Part shown: positions 42,923 to 50,805 of the stretch, piece after piece | How positions within the stretch are numbered: the stretch's first letter is position 1 | Layout: every line of letters begins with the position of its first letter | Assembly (NCBI GenBank): GCA_050247255.1 | Contig: JBFWUM010000027.1 | Location: 1 to 52,209 of the forward strand | Source: JBFWUM01 sp050247255 | GTDB taxonomy: Bacteria; Acidobacteriota; Vicinamibacteria; Vicinamibacterales; UBA2999 | DNA: 52,209 nt | Direction: 5' to 3' | Position numbers and translations under genes: made by a program | The notes under the pieces: generated by a model | The model's input: only the letters and a program-made list of their open reading frames with translations | What the model was told of the DNA's origin: nothing | Database searches by the model: none

Positions 42923-43377
42923 CGCGTGTGTTCCTTGACGATGTAGATGATCTGGCCGAGGTGGTGGTGGAAGTGCTGCGCACAACGGAGCACGATGCCG
43001 AAGCGGTTCCTGTCCGGAACGCCGACCGCGGAGTACTCCCGCGACCAGTCTTCAGCCGTCTGGGCCCGCAACGTGCGCGTGACCGTCGCCACCGCATCGT
43101 CAAGCGCTGCGAGCACTTCGGCCTTTGGCCGGCGGGACGGGTCGGTGAACTCGCGGTCGCGGTCGCGGACGTAGCCGGTGCCGGCGATCTGCGCGCCGAT
43201 GTAGTAGTTCAGGTTGCCGGTGATGTGCAGCAGCAGGTGACCGGCGCTGTTCCCGTAGGGATATGGGCGCGTCCAGAACTGTTCGTCACTGAGCGGTTCG
43301 ACCAGCCGCCGCGCGCGCCCTGCAAAGTCCTCGAAGTACTTGGTGAACTCCGTCGCAACGGTCTCGTGCATGCGCAT
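42919..43377 (-). CDS. DinB/YfiT-fold protein
   Basis: 152 residues of a four-helix DinB-like bundle: EFTKYFEDFAGRARRLVEPLSDEQFWTRPYPYGNSAGHLLLHITGNLNYYI, then a final helix with HFHHHLGQIIYIVKEH. The His of GHLLLHI and the two of HHHLGQI are the usual metal ligands. Many members are thiol-dependent transferases (bacillithiol or mycothiol), but activity has not been shown for most. First gene of a coupled trio with the methyltransferase and the beta barrel. Preceded by the DUF4242 gene at 13 bases. Confidence 0.83.
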   Translation of the reverse strand: MRMHETVATEFTKYFEDFAGRARRLVEPLSDEQFWTRPYPYGNSAGHLLLHITGNLNYYIGAQIAGTGYVRDRDREFTDPSRRPKAEVLAALDDAVATVTRTLRAQTAEDWSREYSAVGVPDRNRFGIVLRCAQHFHHHLGQIIYIVKEHTR

Positions 43378-43390
43378 CGCCTTCGCCGCG

Positions 43391-43678
43391 TCAAGCGGTA
43401 GCCGGGACCTCCGAGGTCGTCGGGTCGATGATGGCCCGGACTTCCGAAATGCGGTTCGCCGGGAACCCGCCGCGCGTGGCGTGTTCTCGAACGAGTTGCT
43501 CGTTCGGGGCGATGTACACGCAGTAGATCTTGTCGCCCGTCACGTAACTGTGGATCCACTGGATGCTCGGCCCGAGATCGCTCAGGACACCGCAGGATTT
43601 CTGCGAGATGGCGGTGAGCTGCTCGGCCGACAACGATCCCGCTCCCGGCAGCTCGCGTTCGATGACGTACTTCGGCAT
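43391..43678 (-). CDS. DUF4242 small protein (SCO4226-like)
   Basis: 95 residues from the ATG at 43678, with GAGGAGGAG eight bases upstream, a strong ribosome binding site that fixes the start. MPKYVIERELPGAGSLSAEQ, then CGVLSDLGPSIQWIHSYVTGDKIYCVYIAPNEQLVREHA is the ferredoxin-like alpha/beta fold of DUF4242. A streptomycete member binds nickel, and His in IQWIHSYV is conserved; metal binding here is inference. It probably begins the transcript that continues through DinB, methyltransferase and barrel genes. Confidence 0.85.
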   Translation of the reverse strand: MPKYVIERELPGAGSLSAEQLTAISQKSCGVLSDLGPSIQWIHSYVTGDKIYCVYIAPNEQLVREHATRGGFPANRISEVRAIIDPTTSEVPATA

Positions 43679-43769
43679 GGCGATCTCCTCCTCGAGAAAG
43701 GCGAATCGTACACGCGGGCGAGCGAACCGCGTGGAGATAATTACGGTCGAGCTTGCGGACGACGCCCGT

Positions 43770-44228
43770 TCAGCGATCGCGCGATAGAGCATCCAGCGAC
43801 GCGAGGAACGCGTCGGGATCCGCGGGGCTCACCAGCACGCTGTAGCCGGCAGACGTCGGCACGTACACGGCGCGCGCGCGATCGGTGAGGTAGAGCAGCG
43901 CCCGCTCGCCGTTGCGCAGCCTGAACCATCCCGACTGGTATCCGGGCAGTCCGGTGCCGAGCGTGCGGCGGGCTGGCGCCAGCTCCGGCGACGCCGCGAA
44001 ATCGACGCGCCGCGCTCCTTCGGGGCGCAGCTCCGCGGCCGGGATGACGCGGCCGTAGAAGTCGCCGCGCAGGCGAAGGCCGTCGGCGCCGACCTCGAAC
44101 CGCGCCGACCTGGCGCCGATCAGCGTCACCACCACCACGGCGACGACGATGACGAGCGGCACGAGCAACAACAGGAACAGCCAGCCGGAGCGGAACGTGG
44201 CCGGCGCAATGTCGAAGGTCTGCATCAT
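43770..44228 (-). CDS. Membrane-anchored bacterial PH-domain-like protein
   Basis: 152 residues from the ATG at 44228 (MMQTFDIAPATFRSGWLFLL), with GAGGCGAG upstream. One long transmembrane helix at about 17-40 (LFLLLLVPLVIVVAVVVVTL). It is followed by a beta-rich domain (RFEVGADGLRLRGDFYGRVI, WFRLRNGERALLYLTDRARAVYVPTSAGYSVLVSPADPDAFLASL) that matches the bacterial PH-domain pattern. Role unknown; the short 55-base spacer to the upstream DinB gene suggests they may be cotranscribed. An open frame extending to 44435 is only the antisense of that gene. Confidence 0.75.
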   Translation of the reverse strand: MMQTFDIAPATFRSGWLFLLLLVPLVIVVAVVVVTLIGARSARFEVGADGLRLRGDFYGRVIPAAELRPEGARRVDFAASPELAPARRTLGTGLPGYQSGWFRLRNGERALLYLTDRARAVYVPTSAGYSVLVSPADPDAFLASLDALSRDR

Positions 44229-44283
44229 CGGCTCGCCTCGTAGTCGGCCCGTGACAGACGGTACACAAAGCAGTCGTCGAGGC

Positions 44284-44793
44284 TCAGCGCGCGGTCTTCC
44301 GCGTCTCGATCTGCTGCAGGTGATGTCGCATGTGAGTGACGTAATCCTCGACGATGAAGCCGAGGGTGACTGGCGCGTAGTCGGCGATCCGGCAGCGCGT
44401 CTCGAGCGCCGGTGCAGGGATGTGACGAATGACATGCGCCAGGTGGCGGTTGTACACCTCCCACAACTGCACGATCTCGGCCCACGGGCGCGCCTGGTAC
44501 GCCTGCGCGCGTACCCAGTGGTCCTGCTCGTATCCCGGCAGCACCAGCTCCCCGATCTCCTGCGCGCGGACGAACCGCTGATGGTTATTCGCAGCCGAGT
44601 CGACGAGATGCCCCAGCACTTCCTTGATCGACCACGTTGATGGGTCCGGCTTCAGCCCGGCCACCTGCTCGTCGAGCGCGCGCAGTGCCGGCGCCGTCGC
44701 AGCAAGCAGCGCGTCGAGCGTGTCGGCGAGCCGCCGGAGCTCGGCCACGACGTCGGCCGTGTTGTAGACCTTCTCGACGTCACGTTCAGCCAC
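44284..44793 (-). CDS. DinB-family protein
   Basis: 169 residues. Helical bundle with LRRLADTLDALLAATAPALR, WSIKEVLGHLVDSAANNHQRFVRAQEIGE, VQLWEVYNRHLAHVIRHIP and a terminal YVTHMRHHLQQIETRK. The three-His DinB metal site is present (GHLVDSA and HMRHHL). One of four DinB-type genes within 10 kb. Divergent from the RlmA-like gene; the two starts are 45 bases apart. Substrate unknown. Confidence 0.85.
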   Translation of the reverse strand: MAERDVEKVYNTADVVAELRRLADTLDALLAATAPALRALDEQVAGLKPDPSTWSIKEVLGHLVDSAANNHQRFVRAQEIGELVLPGYEQDHWVRAQAYQARPWAEIVQLWEVYNRHLAHVIRHIPAPALETRCRIADYAPVTLGFIVEDYVTHMRHHLQQIETRKTAR

Positions 44794-44838
44794 GGGTTCG
44801 ATCCTCCTTGACCGATGCTAGTCCAGGAACGCGGTACG

Positions 44839-45687
44839 ATGCTCGCCGTGCTGGCGGCCCTGGCGTGCACCGTTCGCGACTGCCACGCGCCGCTGGCGCG
44901 TGACGGCCGCAGGCTGGTCTGCTCCCGCGGCCATTCCTACGATATCGCCCGCGCCGGCTATATCAACCTGCTGCAGCCGCAGGACCGCCGCTCGGCCGCC
45001 GCCGGCGACTCGCGCGAGGCGGTGGCGGCGCGCGGCCGGTTACTCGACGCCAGCATCGGCACAGCCGCGATCACAGCCATCGTCGAAGACGTTCCCGCAC
45101 TGCCGGCCGGGCCGGTGCCGCAGGTGGCCGACCTCGGTTCGGGTACCGGTCACCTCCTGGCCGCCCTGTCGGCGCACCGGGACGTGCGCGGCGTCGGGAT
45201 CGATCTTTCCGCGGCAGCGGCGGAACACGCTGCCCGCCGCGCGCCCGCGCTCACCTGGGTGGTCGCCAACGCCGATCGCCGTCTGCCGCTGCCGGACGCG
45301 AGCTGCGCCGCTGTCCTGTCGCTGCACGGCCGGCGGAACCCCGCTGAATGCGCGCGCGTGCTCCTGCCCGGCGGCCTGCTCATCATCGCCGTCCCCGGCA
45401 CAGGCGACCTGGCGGAGTTACGCGAGAGGCTGCACGGTGAAGCCGCAGCGCGCGACCGGGCCGAGGCGCTGATCGCCGAGCATGCCGGCTTCGAGGTCGT
45501 CGGCCGACGGCTCGTATCGGCCCAGCACGCGCTCGATCCCTCGCAGTTGCGCGACCTGCTGGCCTCGACCTATCGCGGTGCCCGGCGGCGGAGCCTCCCT
45601 GCGGTCGAGGCACTGCAGCCGATGACGGTCACGCTCGCCTCCGACATCGTCTGCTTCGCGCGCCGCGCCGGCGGCGCTTCGCACTAA
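44839..45687 (+). CDS. RlmA-like 23S rRNA guanine-N1 methyltransferase
   Basis: 282 residues from the ATG at 44839; an earlier start at 44815 would add eight residues. The N-terminal zinc-binding unit reads CTVRDC, LVCSRGHSYDIARAGYINLLQP (C10, C15, C28, H32). This is as in RlmA, which methylates G745/G748 of 23S rRNA, but with four instead of two residues between the first cysteines. The SAM domain has VADLGSGTGHLLAAL, GVGIDLSAAAAEHAARRAP and VLLPGGLLIIAVPG. In actinobacterial relatives this protein gives macrolide resistance (TlrB); no such role is evident here. Confidence 0.85.
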   Translation: MLAVLAALACTVRDCHAPLARDGRRLVCSRGHSYDIARAGYINLLQPQDRRSAAAGDSREAVAARGRLLDASIGTAAITAIVEDVPALPAGPVPQVADLGSGTGHLLAALSAHRDVRGVGIDLSAAAAEHAARRAPALTWVVANADRRLPLPDASCAAVLSLHGRRNPAECARVLLPGGLLIIAVPGTGDLAELRERLHGEAAARDRAEALIAEHAGFEVVGRRLVSAQHALDPSQLRDLLASTYRGARRRSLPAVEALQPMTVTLASDIVCFARRAGGASH

Positions 45688-45708
45688 AATGCGCAACTTG
45701 GAGGACTT

Positions 45709-46812
45709 ATGAGCACCAAGAGCATGTGCCTGGCTGTGGCGCTGGCCGCGGCCGGCGCGCTGACGGTCGTGGCGCAGGAAGGCCAGCCGCCTGATCCGCA
45801 GCGGACGCCCGGCGTGCAGGCCGGTCAGGATCCGAAGTACCGGGAGTTCGTGATGGCGAACTGCAAGACGCCGCCACCGCCGCCCGCACCGCGTGGCGGG
45901 GGTCCGGGACGTGGCGGCGCGCGCGCCGGCGGCCCGCCGCAGCCGGTGACCGCCACCGAGAACTACACCATCAACGCCATCCCCGGAATCGTCGCGCAGG
46001 GCGCGCGCTGGCGGCTGCTGTGGTCAGACATGGGGAACAACGCGGACGGCCCCGTGTACTTCAACGGCGGCCTGCACGTGGCGCAGAACGACCGCAGCCA
46101 GGTGCAGAAGATCGACATGAACGGCCAGGCCACGGTCGTCTACAACAACACCTTCACCGGCGGCTCGCTCGCAGCCAACGCCAGCGGCCAGGTGTTCATC
46201 GCCGAGCGCGCGCTCAACCAGGCGATCTGGCTGCTCGAACCGGAGCGGCGGCTCTTCACCAACACCTTCAACGGTGAGCCGCTCGACTGCACCGGCCCCG
46301 GCGTCCTGAACGACATGACCGCCGACGGCAAGGGGGGCGTGTACTTCACCAAGGGAGGCGTGTATTACGCCAACCCGCAGGGCGTGGTGATGGGACGCTT
46401 TGGCACCGTTGGCGGCAACGGCATCATCCTCAGCCCCGACCAGAAGACGCTCTACGTCACCGGCCGCCTGCAGGGGGCGACACCGCCCGCCGGCGTCCAG
46501 GGCAACGGCGGCCTGGTCGCGTTCGACGTGCAGGCGGACGGTTCGCTGACTAACGAACGCCAGTTCGCGTGGGTCGGCGGCGACGGCAGCGCCGTCGATT
46601 CGCAGGGGCGCATCTACACGACCGGCGACGGCACCATCTACGTCGTCAGCCCGCAGGGGCAGGTCCTCGGGACGATCGCGACGCCGCGCCCGCTGATCAG
46701 CGTGACGTTCGGTGGCCCGGATCGGAAGACCCTGTTCGGCGTCGCCATCCGCGACGTGCAGATCTTCGCGCTGCCGATGCAGGCAGAGGGCGTGGCCGGA
46801 CGGCCGAAATAG
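45709..46812 (+). CDS. Exported SMP-30/gluconolactonase-like propeller protein
   Basis: 367 residues with GGAGG five bases before the ATG. Signal peptide to about residue 22 (LTVVAQ). A proline/glycine-rich low-complexity stretch follows (residues about 53-78, PPPPPAPRGGGPGRGGARAG). The remainder is a six-bladed propeller of the SGL type: GPVYFNGGLHVAQNDRSQVQKID, GGSLAANASGQVFIAER, VLNDMTADGKGGVYFTKGG, NGIILSPDQKTLYVTGR and AVDSQGRIYTTGDGTIYVVSP. It may hydrolyse a sugar lactone or be a non-enzymatic periplasmic protein. Follows the RlmA-like gene by 21 bases. Confidence 0.82.
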   Translation: MSTKSMCLAVALAAAGALTVVAQEGQPPDPQRTPGVQAGQDPKYREFVMANCKTPPPPPAPRGGGPGRGGARAGGPPQPVTATENYTINAIPGIVAQGARWRLLWSDMGNNADGPVYFNGGLHVAQNDRSQVQKIDMNGQATVVYNNTFTGGSLAANASGQVFIAERALNQAIWLLEPERRLFTNTFNGEPLDCTGPGVLNDMTADGKGGVYFTKGGVYYANPQGVVMGRFGTVGGNGIILSPDQKTLYVTGRLQGATPPAGVQGNGGLVAFDVQADGSLTNERQFAWVGGDGSAVDSQGRIYTTGDGTIYVVSPQGQVLGTIATPRPLISVTFGGPDRKTLFGVAIRDVQIFALPMQAEGVAGRPK

Positions 46813-46839
46813 GAAGCACGCACTCCAGGAAAGCGGGCC

Positions 46840-47364
46840 CTACTTCTCCATCACGGAGAGGTAGGCCCGCCACGGGCCGATGGCGTCGCGGTATTGCTTC
46901 GCCATCACCCGCGCGGTCTGCACGATGTGCCCGAGATCGTGCGCGACCCAGGTGGCCAGCAGCTGACGCAGCGTCACGCTGCCGAACTCCGGGTGCTCGC
47001 CCGTGCGCGCGAGGTCGGCCGCGGACAGTTCCCACCCCTGCAGCACGTCCACGTTCTCCCCGCGCAGATCTTCGAACTCGTCGAGCAACTGGGCGAGCGA
47101 CTTCCCTTCGCTCTCGCGGAACTGCGCGAAGCGGTCGTACGGCGTGAAGCGCCGGTCGGCCTGATCGCCGAGGATGATCCGCGCGCGCGGAATCCAGTCG
47201 GTGCGCTCACCGTGAATGAGGTGGCCGACGACCGTGTACGGACTCCAGGTGTCCGGCCCCTCGGTGGCGTTGGTCCAGCAGTCGGGAAGGCCGTCGAGCA
47301 GCTCGCGCAGCACGCGCGGCGTCCGCTCGAGCACGGCGATTCCCGACGCGAGGTCGAACTCCAC
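46840..47364 (-). CDS. DinB-family protein at the end of the ECF42 operon
   Basis: 174 residues: IAVLERTPRVLRELLDGLPDCWTNATEGPDTWSPYTVVGHLIHGERTDWIPRARII, then WELSAADLARTGEHPEFGSVTLRQLLATWVAHDLGHIVQTARVMAKQY. The DinB metal His residues sit in GHLIHGE and AHDLGHIVQ. It starts two bases after the PEBP gene ends, so it is the last gene of the DGPF-ECF42-PEBP operon and probably in the same stress regulon. Confidence 0.85.
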   Translation of the reverse strand: MEFDLASGIAVLERTPRVLRELLDGLPDCWTNATEGPDTWSPYTVVGHLIHGERTDWIPRARIILGDQADRRFTPYDRFAQFRESEGKSLAQLLDEFEDLRGENVDVLQGWELSAADLARTGEHPEFGSVTLRQLLATWVAHDLGHIVQTARVMAKQYRDAIGPWRAYLSVMEK

Positions 47365-47366
47365 GG

Positions 47367-47969
47367 CTACTGCGCGGCAGGACGACGGAACAGCCCGCCG
47401 TAGACCGCCTTGCCCAGCACGTGCCCCTGCATGGCCTCGAACACCCGCCGCCGAGTCTCGAACGCATCGTCAGACGGCTGGACGTCGATCTTCGTGTCGA
47501 GGGCGTAGACCTCGAACATGTAGTGATGGCGCGGGCCGGTGGCGGGCGCGCCGGGCCCGCGATACACGGGACCGGTGGCGCTGATCTGATAGCTGCCGTC
47601 AGCGAGCTGCGACCCGCGCGGCACCCCTTCCGGCAGGCCGGTGGCGCGCGCCGCGATGTTCCAGACGACCCAGTGCGCCTGGTCCTCGGTCGTCCGCTGG
47701 CGCGCCACGTCGAGGTCGCGGAAGTGGACGACGAACGACTGCGTGCCGGCAGGCACGTTGGTCCACGTCATCGCCGGCGACGTGCCGGTGCCAGGCTCGG
47801 CGCCCGGCGCCGCCTGCGTGAAGCGCACGGGAATCTCGGTCCCGTCCGCAAAGCCCTGCACTGTCAGCACCATCGCCGGGGCCGGTGGCCCACCGGGACG
47901 CCCCTGCTGCGCCATCAACGGCATCGATACCGCCATCATCATCGCCATCACTCCCACGCGTGCTCGCAT
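47367..47969 (-). CDS. Exported YbhB/YbcL-type PEBP-family protein
   Basis: 200 residues from the ATG at 47969 with GGAGG upstream. Signal peptide to about 20 (SMPLMAQQ). The phosphatidylethanolamine-binding protein fold is recognised by FADGTEIPVRFTQAAPGAEPGTGTSPAMTWTNVPAGTQSFVVHFRDLDVA, HWVVWNIAARATGLPEGVPRGSQL, GPVYRGPGAPATGPRHHYMFEVYALDTKI and HVLGKAVYGGLFRR. Usual periplasmic member of unknown ligand. It lies 17 bases after the sigma factor gene, suggesting joint control. A 450-residue frame across it is antisense to the sigma gene and was discarded. Confidence 0.9.
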   Translation of the reverse strand: MRARVGVMAMMMAVSMPLMAQQGRPGGPPAPAMVLTVQGFADGTEIPVRFTQAAPGAEPGTGTSPAMTWTNVPAGTQSFVVHFRDLDVARQRTTEDQAHWVVWNIAARATGLPEGVPRGSQLADGSYQISATGPVYRGPGAPATGPRHHYMFEVYALDTKIDVQPSDDAFETRRRVFEAMQGHVLGKAVYGGLFRRPAAQ

Positions 47970-47986
47970 GTCGCCTCCACGTCCTC

Positions 47987-49204
47987 TCACAACTCCCGCA
48001 GCCGCCGCTCCAGATAGCGCCGCTCCGGTTCCTGCCTCGCCAGCGCGAGGGCCCGTTGATACGCCTCGCGTGCCGCCGCCTGTTGCCCAAGCCGCCGGTA
48101 GAGATCGGCCCGCGCGGCGTGTGCCACATGGTAATCCGCCAGCTGGCCGCGCGCGAGCAGCGCGTCGACGAGCGCCAGCCCCTGAGCCGCTCCGTCGCGC
48201 ATGGCAATCGCCGCGGCGCGATTCAGCTCGACGATGGGTGATGGGTCGACGCGCATGAGGACGTCGTACAGCCCGGCGATCTGCCGCCAGTCGGTCGCCG
48301 CCGCGCTGGGCGCCTCGGCGTGCACGGCGGCGATAGCGGCCTGGATGGTATACGGCCCGAAGCGCCGCGAACGCAGCGCGCGTTCCACCAGCGCCACGCC
48401 TTCGGCGATCACCGCGCTGTCCCACCGAGAGCGGTCCTGATCCTCGAGCAGGATCAACTCTCCATCGGGCGACGTGCGCGCGGCGCGACGGGCAGCATGC
48501 AGCAGCATCAGCGCCAGCAGTCCCTCGACCTCGGGTTCGTCCACCAGCTCGACGAGCAGGCGCGCCAGCCGGATCGCTTCGTCCCCCAGGTCGCTCCGGA
48601 GGACCGACGGTCCAGACGAGGCGGAGTAACCCTCGTTGAAGACGAGATAGAGCACGTGCAGCACCGGGGCGAGGCGCTCGGGCAATTGCTCGCGCGGCGG
48701 TACCTGGTAGGGGATGCATGCCGACTTGATCTTTGCCTTGGCGCGAACAATACGCTGGGCGATGGTCGGCGGCGTGGTGAGGAACGCCGCCGCGATGTCT
48801 TCGGTCTTCAACCCGCAGACCTCGCGCAGCGTCATCGCCACCTGCGCGTCAGGCGGCAGCGCCGGGTGGCAGCAGGTGAAGATCAGGCGCAGGCGATCGT
48901 CCTCGAGGTGCTCCGGTTCCTCGGGCGTGGCCGATGCCCGCGCCTCGATGTGCGCAGCGAGGTCCGCCTGCGCGCGATCGAAGCGCGCGCGTCGCCGCAG
49001 CGCGTCGATGGCCTTGAACCGTCCGGTCGAGACGAGCCAGGCGCGCGGGTTGGGCGGCACGCCGTCGCGCGGCCACTGCTGCATGGCGGCGGCGAACGCG
49101 TCGTGCAGCGCCTCCTCAGCGAGATCGAAATCGCCGAGGAGGCGAATCAGCGTCGCCAGGACCCGCCGCGACTCGTCGCGATAGACCGCCTCGATGGCGT
49201 CCAC
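47987..49204 (-). CDS. ECF42-type RNA polymerase sigma factor (DUF6596, TPR extension)
   Basis: 405 residues. Sigma2 region: YRDESRRVLATLIRLLGDFDLAEEALHDAFAAAMQQWP and PRAWLVSTGRFKAIDALRRRARFD. Sigma4 region: LRLIFTCCHPALPPDAQVAMTLREVCGLKTEDIAAAFLTTPPTIAQRIVRAKAKI. A 220-residue C-terminal extension (DUF6596 and TPR-like helices ending ALARQEPERRYLERRLREL) is characteristic of ECF42. This group has no anti-sigma factor and is encoded with a DGPF protein, found here one base upstream. The C-terminal part is needed for activity in the members studied. Likely targets include its own operon. Confidence 0.93.
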   Translation of the reverse strand: MDAIEAVYRDESRRVLATLIRLLGDFDLAEEALHDAFAAAMQQWPRDGVPPNPRAWLVSTGRFKAIDALRRRARFDRAQADLAAHIEARASATPEEPEHLEDDRLRLIFTCCHPALPPDAQVAMTLREVCGLKTEDIAAAFLTTPPTIAQRIVRAKAKIKSACIPYQVPPREQLPERLAPVLHVLYLVFNEGYSASSGPSVLRSDLGDEAIRLARLLVELVDEPEVEGLLALMLLHAARRAARTSPDGELILLEDQDRSRWDSAVIAEGVALVERALRSRRFGPYTIQAAIAAVHAEAPSAAATDWRQIAGLYDVLMRVDPSPIVELNRAAAIAMRDGAAQGLALVDALLARGQLADYHVAHAARADLYRRLGQQAAAREAYQRALALARQEPERRYLERRLREL

Positions 49205-49205
49205 G

Positions 49206-49562
49206 TCAAACCGGGCGCGACTCCACGACCGGCCGGACCTCGATGCTGCCGATTCTGGCGGACGGAATCCGCGAGGCCACCTGCAGGGCTTCGTTCAAGT
49301 CCAGCGCTTCGATCAGGTAGTAGCCACCCAGCTGCTCCTTTGTCTCGGCGAAGGGGCCGTCGGTCGTCGACAGCCGGCCGCCGCGCAGGCGCACGGTCGT
49401 GGCCGTCTGCGTCGGCTGCAGCTCGTGGCCGGCAATGAAGTGGCCGCTCTTCCGGATCTCCTCGGTAAACGCGCCGTATTCCGCCATCAGGGCGCCGAGC
49501 TCCTGCTCGGACATTGCCGACAGCTTCGCTTCCTCGTCGTAAATCAGGCACAGATACTTCAT
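49206..49562 (-). CDS. YCII-related DGPF protein of the ECF42 module
   Basis: 118 residues. MKYLCLIYDEEAKLSAMSEQ begins the ferredoxin-like fold, and TTDGPFAETKEQLGGYYLIE carries the DGPF motif that names the family. His of GHFIAGHELQ is in the usual position of the YCII active-site pair. Encoded one base before the ECF42 sigma gene, as in most genomes with this sigma type. DGPF proteins are the main conserved targets of ECF42 and their activity is unknown. The 76-base spacer to the cyclophilin gene shows only weak palindromes. Confidence 0.93.
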   Translation of the reverse strand: MKYLCLIYDEEAKLSAMSEQELGALMAEYGAFTEEIRKSGHFIAGHELQPTQTATTVRLRGGRLSTTDGPFAETKEQLGGYYLIEALDLNEALQVASRIPSARIGSIEVRPVVESRPV

Positions 49563-49638
49563 CGCATCCTCCGGGTGCGGCGGCCGCCATGGCCGACTGC
49601 ACCCGTTAGTCGTTCGGCAGGGCCGGATTTCGACAGGG

Positions 49639-50247
49639 CTAGGGACGAACCGTTACCGTCTTGATGACCGGCGGCGTCAGCGGCTGGCTCATCGCCCCAT
49701 CCGCCCCCATCGTCGTCTCGGTATTGGCAATCGCGTCGACGACGTCCATGCCATCGATGACCCGCGCGAAGATCACGTAGTTCGGCGGCAGGTCGTAGTC
49801 GGCGTGCATGATGAAGAACTGGCTGCCGTTGGTGTTCGGCCCGGCGTTGGCGTACGCGACCAGCCCGCGGCGGTAGCCCCCCTGGTACAGCGGCGTGTTC
49901 GGGTTGATGTCATCGTCGAACGCCGGCCCCCACGCGCTCTCGCCGCCCGTTCCGTCGCCGTTCGGGTCGCCGCCCTGGATCATGAAGCCGCGGACGATAC
50001 GGTGGAAGGTCAGGCCGTCGTAGTAGCCGTGCTCCGCGAGCAGCCGGAAGTTCTCCACGGCGCGCGGCTGCTCTTCCGCGAAGAACTCGATCTCGATGGG
50101 ACCCTGGCTGGTCTCGATGACCGCGTGACGGCCGCCAGAGCTGGTCGCGCCGGCCGGGACCCTGGGATTGCCGGATGTCGGGTTGCAGCCGCTCACACAG
50201 GCGGCGAGCAGGAGGATGGCACACGCACGCAATGTCATGCGCGTCAT
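49639..50247 (-). CDS. Cyclophilin-type peptidyl-prolyl isomerase lipoprotein
   Basis: 202 residues with a lipoprotein signal (LLAACVSGC, likely Cys21). The cyclophilin domain begins AVIETSQGPIEIEFFAEEQPRAVENF and has GLTFHRIVRGFMIQGGDPNGDGTGGES with the catalytic Arg. It continues with LVAYANAGPNTNGSQFFIM and VIFARVIDGMDVVDAI. It should fold exported proteins in the periplasm. Its ATG overlaps the stop of the DUF1697 gene by four bases. Confidence 0.95.
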   Translation of the reverse strand: MTRMTLRACAILLLAACVSGCNPTSGNPRVPAGATSSGGRHAVIETSQGPIEIEFFAEEQPRAVENFRLLAEHGYYDGLTFHRIVRGFMIQGGDPNGDGTGGESAWGPAFDDDINPNTPLYQGGYRRGLVAYANAGPNTNGSQFFIMHADYDLPPNYVIFARVIDGMDVVDAIANTETTMGADGAMSQPLTPPVIKTVTVRP

Positions 50248-50798
50248 GATACTGCGCGATCCATGATCGCCAGCAGCTTCGTCGTCGTGTTCCAGTTGCG
50301 GATCGTCATCGACGCATAGGCCGGCGTCGAGGCGATCTTCGATATCCGGCTCTGTGCCGCGCGCGCCGCCAGCCGGGACGCATAGACAGCATGTGTCCCC
50401 GCTTCGACGCGATCGACACCGGGCCTTGGCTCGAAATGGCGAAGCGCAGCCGCAGGCCTCAGCGGCTTCTTCACGAAGATCACATCGTAGCGGTAGGTTG
50501 CCGGCCTGGTGCCAAAGCCCCCGGGCGCATCCTTAACCACTTGCCGCAGCATGTCGTGCGACAACACGACCACGACGGCGTTGTAGCCGAAGCGCGCCGA
50601 CAATGCCTCCTCCACCGACGAGGTCAGGGCCGGGAGGCTGGTCCGATTCGCGCAAAAGATGACGTTGCCGCTCTGGATGAATGTGCTGACGTCGGCAAAC
50701 CCCATTTCCCCCTCGAAGCACGCCTTCAGGTCGGTCATCCGGATGATGTTGTTGCCGCCGACGTTGATGCCGCGCAGCAGCGCCAGGTAGACCGCCAT
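50244..50798 (-). CDS. DUF1697 protein
   Basis: 184 residues from the ATG at 50798: MAVYLALLRGINVGGNNIIR, MTDLKACFEGEMGFADVSTFIQSGNVIFCA, then ALSARFGYNAVVVVLSHDMLRQVV and the C-terminal SRISKIASTPAYASMTIRNWNTTTKLLAIM, all standard for DUF1697. Function unknown. Coupled to the cyclophilin gene (ATGA) and seven bases after the SDR gene, forming a three-gene operon. Confidence 0.92.
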   Translation of the reverse strand: MAVYLALLRGINVGGNNIIRMTDLKACFEGEMGFADVSTFIQSGNVIFCANRTSLPALTSSVEEALSARFGYNAVVVVLSHDMLRQVVKDAPGGFGTRPATYRYDVIFVKKPLRPAAALRHFEPRPGVDRVEAGTHAVYASRLAARAAQSRISKIASTPAYASMTIRNWNTTTKLLAIMDRAVS

Positions 50799-50805
50799 GG
50801 CGCGG

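Noticed and set aside
49563..49638. Rho-independent terminator between the cyclophilin and DGPF genes
   Set aside because: Only short imperfect palindromes around GCGGCCGCCATGGCCG and no U-tract; not enough for a call.
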